Shown here: one piece after another, positions 61,722 through 64,000 of the stretch
How the letters are laid out: each line of letters opens with the position of its first letter
Numbering within the stretch: the first letter of the stretch is position 1
Assembly (NCBI GenBank): GCA_038532435.1
Contig: JBCBAP010000010.1
Location: 21,336-85,335, forward strand
DNA from: JBCBAP01 sp038532435
Lineage (GTDB): Bacteria > Pseudomonadota > Alphaproteobacteria > Rhodobacterales > Rhodobacteraceae
Direction of reading: 5' to 3'
DNA length: 64,000 nucleotides
The notes under the pieces: generated by a model
The model's input: the letters and a program-made list of their open reading frames with translations, nothing else
What the model was told of the DNA's origin: nothing
Database searches by the model: none
Made by a program: the position numbers and the translations under genes

Positions 61722-64000
61722 ATGTCGACACACACCATCAGCATTCCCGACTTCGCGTTGGTCGTTTTAGTCGGCTCCACCGGCTCCGGCAAGTCCAGCC
61801 TTGCCAGGAAGCACTTTCTGGAGACCGAAATCGTCTCATCGGATACGTGCCGTGCATTGGTGTCGGACGATGAAACCGACCTTGCCGCCACAAGCGATGC
61901 GTTTGACCTGCTGAACTACACGGCTGCGATCCGGCTGAAACGGCGGTTGTTGACTGTGATCGATGCAACATCGGTAAAGCGCGAGGATCGCGCCAAGCTT
62001 GTCCAACTGGCGCGGAAGTACCATGCCCTTCCTGTTGCATTGGTCTTGGATATCGATCCGAAGATTTGTCACGCACGCAATCAGCAGCGTCCGAACCGTG
62101 ACTTTGGCGAACACGTCGCCCGCAATCATGCCAAAGCGCTTCGCCGTGGACTGCGCGGCCTACAGAAGGAAGGGTTTGGCCAAGTTCACATCATGAAATC
62201 CCCCGAAGAGGTAGACGCCCTTCAAATCGACCGTCAGCCGCTCTGGACGGATAACCGAGGTGAGCACGGGCCGTTCGACATCATCGGCGACATCCACGGC
62301 TGCTTTGACGAGTTGACCGAATTGCTGAGCAACTTGGGCTATCAGATCGATCCGTTTGAAGCGGGCAGCGACGACCTCATTCGGGCGCGACATCCGGGCG
62401 GACGCACCGCGTTCTTCGTTGGCGACATTACAGATCGTGGTCCACGCAACGTAGATGCCCTACGGCTGGTCATGGGGATGTGTGAGGAAGGGTCCGGGCG
62501 CTGTGTCATCGGCAACCATGACTTCAAACTGAACAAGTGGCTAAAAGGTCGGTCCGTCACCCAGACCCACGGCCTCGACCTGACGGTTGCGGAGCTTGAG
62601 CGGACCTCGGATGCCTTTCGCAAACGGACCAGCGAGTTCATTTGGGACCTCCGGTCGCATGCGTGGTTGGCGGATGGCACGCTGGTCGTCGCTCATGCTG
62701 GTCTGAAGGAAGAGATGCACGGACGTGGTTCGGGTCATGTGCGTACCTTCGCGATGTTCGGCGACACTACGGGGGAGGTCGATGAGTTTGGCCTGCCCGT
62801 GCGTCTCGAGTGGGCCAAGGACTACCGCGGCAGGGCAGATGTCGTGTTTGGCCACACACCGATGGCAGAGGCCGAATGGCTGAACAACACCATGTGCATC
62901 GACACCGGTTGCGTGTTTGGCGGCAAGCTCACCGCGCTCAGATGGCCGGAACGAGAGACCGTGTCGGTCCCTGCAAGGCGGCAGTACGCGGTGCCGGCCA
63001 AATCACTCGATGGTGGTCGGTCGCTTACCGCACAACAGGATCACGACCAGCTTCTCTACTTCGATGACTATGCCACCAAGATGCGGATAGAGACGCGGTT
63101 CAAATCCACGATCCAGATCCCTGAACAAAACAGTCTGGCCGCCTTGGAGGTGATGAGCCGCTTCGCCGTCGACCCAAGATGGCTGATCTATTTGCCACCC
63201 ACCATGGCGGCCTGTCCGACGGCGACCGAGGGCCCGTTCCTGGAACGGCCGGAACAGGCGATGGAGCACTATGCGAACCGCGGTGTTACAGATTTGGTGG
63301 TTGAAGAGAAACACATGGGATCACGGGCTCTGCTCGTGGTGGCAAAGGACGTTCGGGCGGCCAAAACCCGCTTCGGTGTGGAGGACGACAAGGCAGGTGT
63401 AATCTTCACCCGGACAGGGCGCCCGTTCTTCAAAGATGAGGAGATGGAGGCGGCGGTCGTCATGCGTGTTGCAGCGGCGATGGACGCGTCTGGCCTGTGG
63501 GGCGAACTCGGGACCGACTGGGTTCTGTTGGACGCCGAACTGATGCCCTGGTCTGCCAAAGCTCAGGACCTTTTGAAACGCCAGTATATGCCGACCGTAT
63601 CTGCAGCGGAAATATCCGCCGCTGCGGTGCTGGACGCATTGGCCGGTCGATCGGGATCGGACGAGCTCGAGCAACTCCGGGCCAGGGCGGAGATCTGCCT
63701 GTCCAACGCCAGACTTATGGGAAAGACCATCGACGGGTACTGCTGGGATGCGGACAGTATCGATGACTATCGCATCGCCCCGTTCCACATCCTCGCAACT
63801 GAAGGCCGCGTTCATTCGGATCGACCGCATACCTGGCACATGAAGACGATTGAGACGTTGGCCAAGGCCGACGCGATCCTCCAGCCAACCGGATGGAAAC
63901 AGGTCGATCTGAACGATCCTGTGCAGCGTGAAACCGTCACCGAATGGTGTCAATCGGCATCCAAACGTGACCCCATATCGGCGCCTAATTCTGACCCCCT
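61722..64000 (+). CDS. pnkp: Polynucleotide kinase-phosphatase (Pnkp), 3' end apparently displaced by an insertion element
   Basis: Open from ATG 61722 to the window edge, three domains. Kinase (1-170): P-loop GSTGSGKSS (18-26), IVSSDTCRAL. Metallophosphatase (185-400): GDIHGC (189-194), VGDITDRGP (233-241), GNHD (264-267), HAGL, FGHTP. Ligase (about 470 on): motif I EEKHMGSR (528-535) with Lys530, FTRTGRPFF, LLDAEL. Family likeness continues to VTEW (739-742) and then stops: the ligase GGEGMVV motif IV that should come next is absent, and the last 17 codons look like an IS end. If this is the real end, the ligase lacks motifs IV and V and is inactive. Usual length is about 850 residues. It starts 3 bp after the nucleotidyltransferase gene. 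Confidence 0.85.
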   Translation, partial: MSTHTISIPDFALVVLVGSTGSGKSSLARKHFLETEIVSSDTCRALVSDDETDLAATSDAFDLLNYTAAIRLKRRLLTVIDATSVKREDRAKLVQLARKYHALPVALVLDIDPKICHARNQQRPNRDFGEHVARNHAKALRRGLRGLQKEGFGQVHIMKSPEEVDALQIDRQPLWTDNRGEHGPFDIIGDIHGCFDELTELLSNLGYQIDPFEAGSDDLIRARHPGGRTAFFVGDITDRGPRNVDALRLVMGMCEEGSGRCVIGNHDFKLNKWLKGRSVTQTHGLDLTVAELERTSDAFRKRTSEFIWDLRSHAWLADGTLVVAHAGLKEEMHGRGSGHVRTFAMFGDTTGEVDEFGLPVRLEWAKDYRGRADVVFGHTPMAEAEWLNNTMCIDTGCVFGGKLTALRWPERETVSVPARRQYAVPAKSLDGGRSLTAQQDHDQLLYFDDYATKMRIETRFKSTIQIPEQNSLAALEVMSRFAVDPRWLIYLPPTMAACPTATEGPFLERPEQAMEHYANRGVTDLVVEEKHMGSRALLVVAKDVRAAKTRFGVEDDKAGVIFTRTGRPFFKDEEMEAAVVMRVAAAMDASGLWGELGTDWVLLDAELMPWSAKAQDLLKRQYMPTVSAAEISAAAVLDALAGRSGSDELEQLRARAEICLSNARLMGKTIDGYCWDADSIDDYRIAPFHILATEGRVHSDRPHTWHMKTIETLAKADAILQPTGWKQVDLNDPVQRETVTEWCQSASKRDPISAPNSDP
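63948..64000. mobile_element. Putative end of an IS21-family insertion sequence
   Basis: From about 63948 (TGTCAATCGG) the sequence contains TGACCCC at 63968-63974 and again at 63992-63998, 24 bp apart. Repeated TGACCCC blocks just inside the terminus are typical of many IS21-family elements (istA/istB) in alphaproteobacteria. The boundary coincides with the loss of Pnkp likeness. The transposase genes would lie beyond the right edge. Confidence 0.55.

Noticed and set aside
1..64000. CRISPR array, tRNA, rRNA or prophage
   Set aside because: No regularly spaced short repeats, no T-arm GGTTCGAATCC pattern and no phage structural genes were seen.

Overview
The window is GC-rich, densely packed chromosomal DNA from an alphaproteobacterium, most likely Rhodobacterales (Roseobacter group). 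The evidence is a pobA/pca cluster with divergent pcaQ, a TRAP C4-dicarboxylate-type transporter, an HpsN-type sulfopropanediol dehydrogenase, DUF6525 and DUF1826 proteins, a VPxPA-CTERM-like surface protein, and many ATGA/GTGA overlaps. No rRNA, tRNA or CRISPR array was seen.

Region by region. 0-1.8 kb: isoquinoline 1-oxidoreductase-type molybdenum hydroxylase genes (the large subunit runs off the left edge) with a divergent TetR regulator and a clear operator palindrome. 1.9-9.3 kb: a seven-gene operon (polyamine-type ABC importer, PuuE/polysaccharide-deacetylase-fold hydrolase, Fcy1-like cytosine deaminase, DUF1989 protein), divergent from a BtpA-like protein and an APRT-like phosphoribosyltransferase. 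It looks like uptake and degradation or salvage of a nitrogenous ring compound. 9.3-12.6 kb: GNAT, a small P-loop kinase, DUF4386, LysR and Hsp20. 12.7-17.4 kb: carB, an Mrr-type restriction enzyme and tdk in one run. 17.9-24.6 kb: protocatechuate branch (pcaQ, pobA, pcaC, pcaH, pcaG, a beta-keto acid cleavage enzyme) and hpsN. 24.7-26.5 kb: a LuxR-type regulator fused to an alpha/beta-hydrolase domain that has lost its catalytic residues. 26.6-29.8 kb: cytochrome b561, small membrane protein, two-component system and PepSY protein. 30-33 kb: GNAT, two secreted proteins (one YHYH) and an SRAP/HMCES-type protein. 33.6-37.4 kb: TRAP transporter with a divergent GntR regulator.

37.4-45.6 kb holds a nine-gene, translationally coupled operon: thioredoxin-reductase-like flavoprotein, CobW GTPase, DUF1826, DUF6525 and a complete nickel/peptide-type ABC importer. 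It starts at a symmetrical Rrf2-type operator shared with a divergent Rrf2 gene, and probably serves acquisition of a chelated metal. 45.7-48 kb is a surface protein built of 201-residue repeats. 48.2-56.1 kb is ordinary accessory content: hydrolases, an aldo/keto reductase, LysR genes, membrane proteins and a second cytochrome b561.

56.7-64.0 kb is the most notable part, an RNA-repair island. One module is an RNA ligase overlapping an HD-domain/polynucleotide-kinase fusion. The second is hen1, an RlaP-like nucleotidyltransferase and pnkp (kinase-phosphatase-ligase). The pnkp frame stops resembling its family just before ligase motif IV. From there the sequence looks like the end of an IS21-family element, so pnkp appears to be interrupted at the right edge. 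The complete first module may be the remaining intact RNA sealing pathway.
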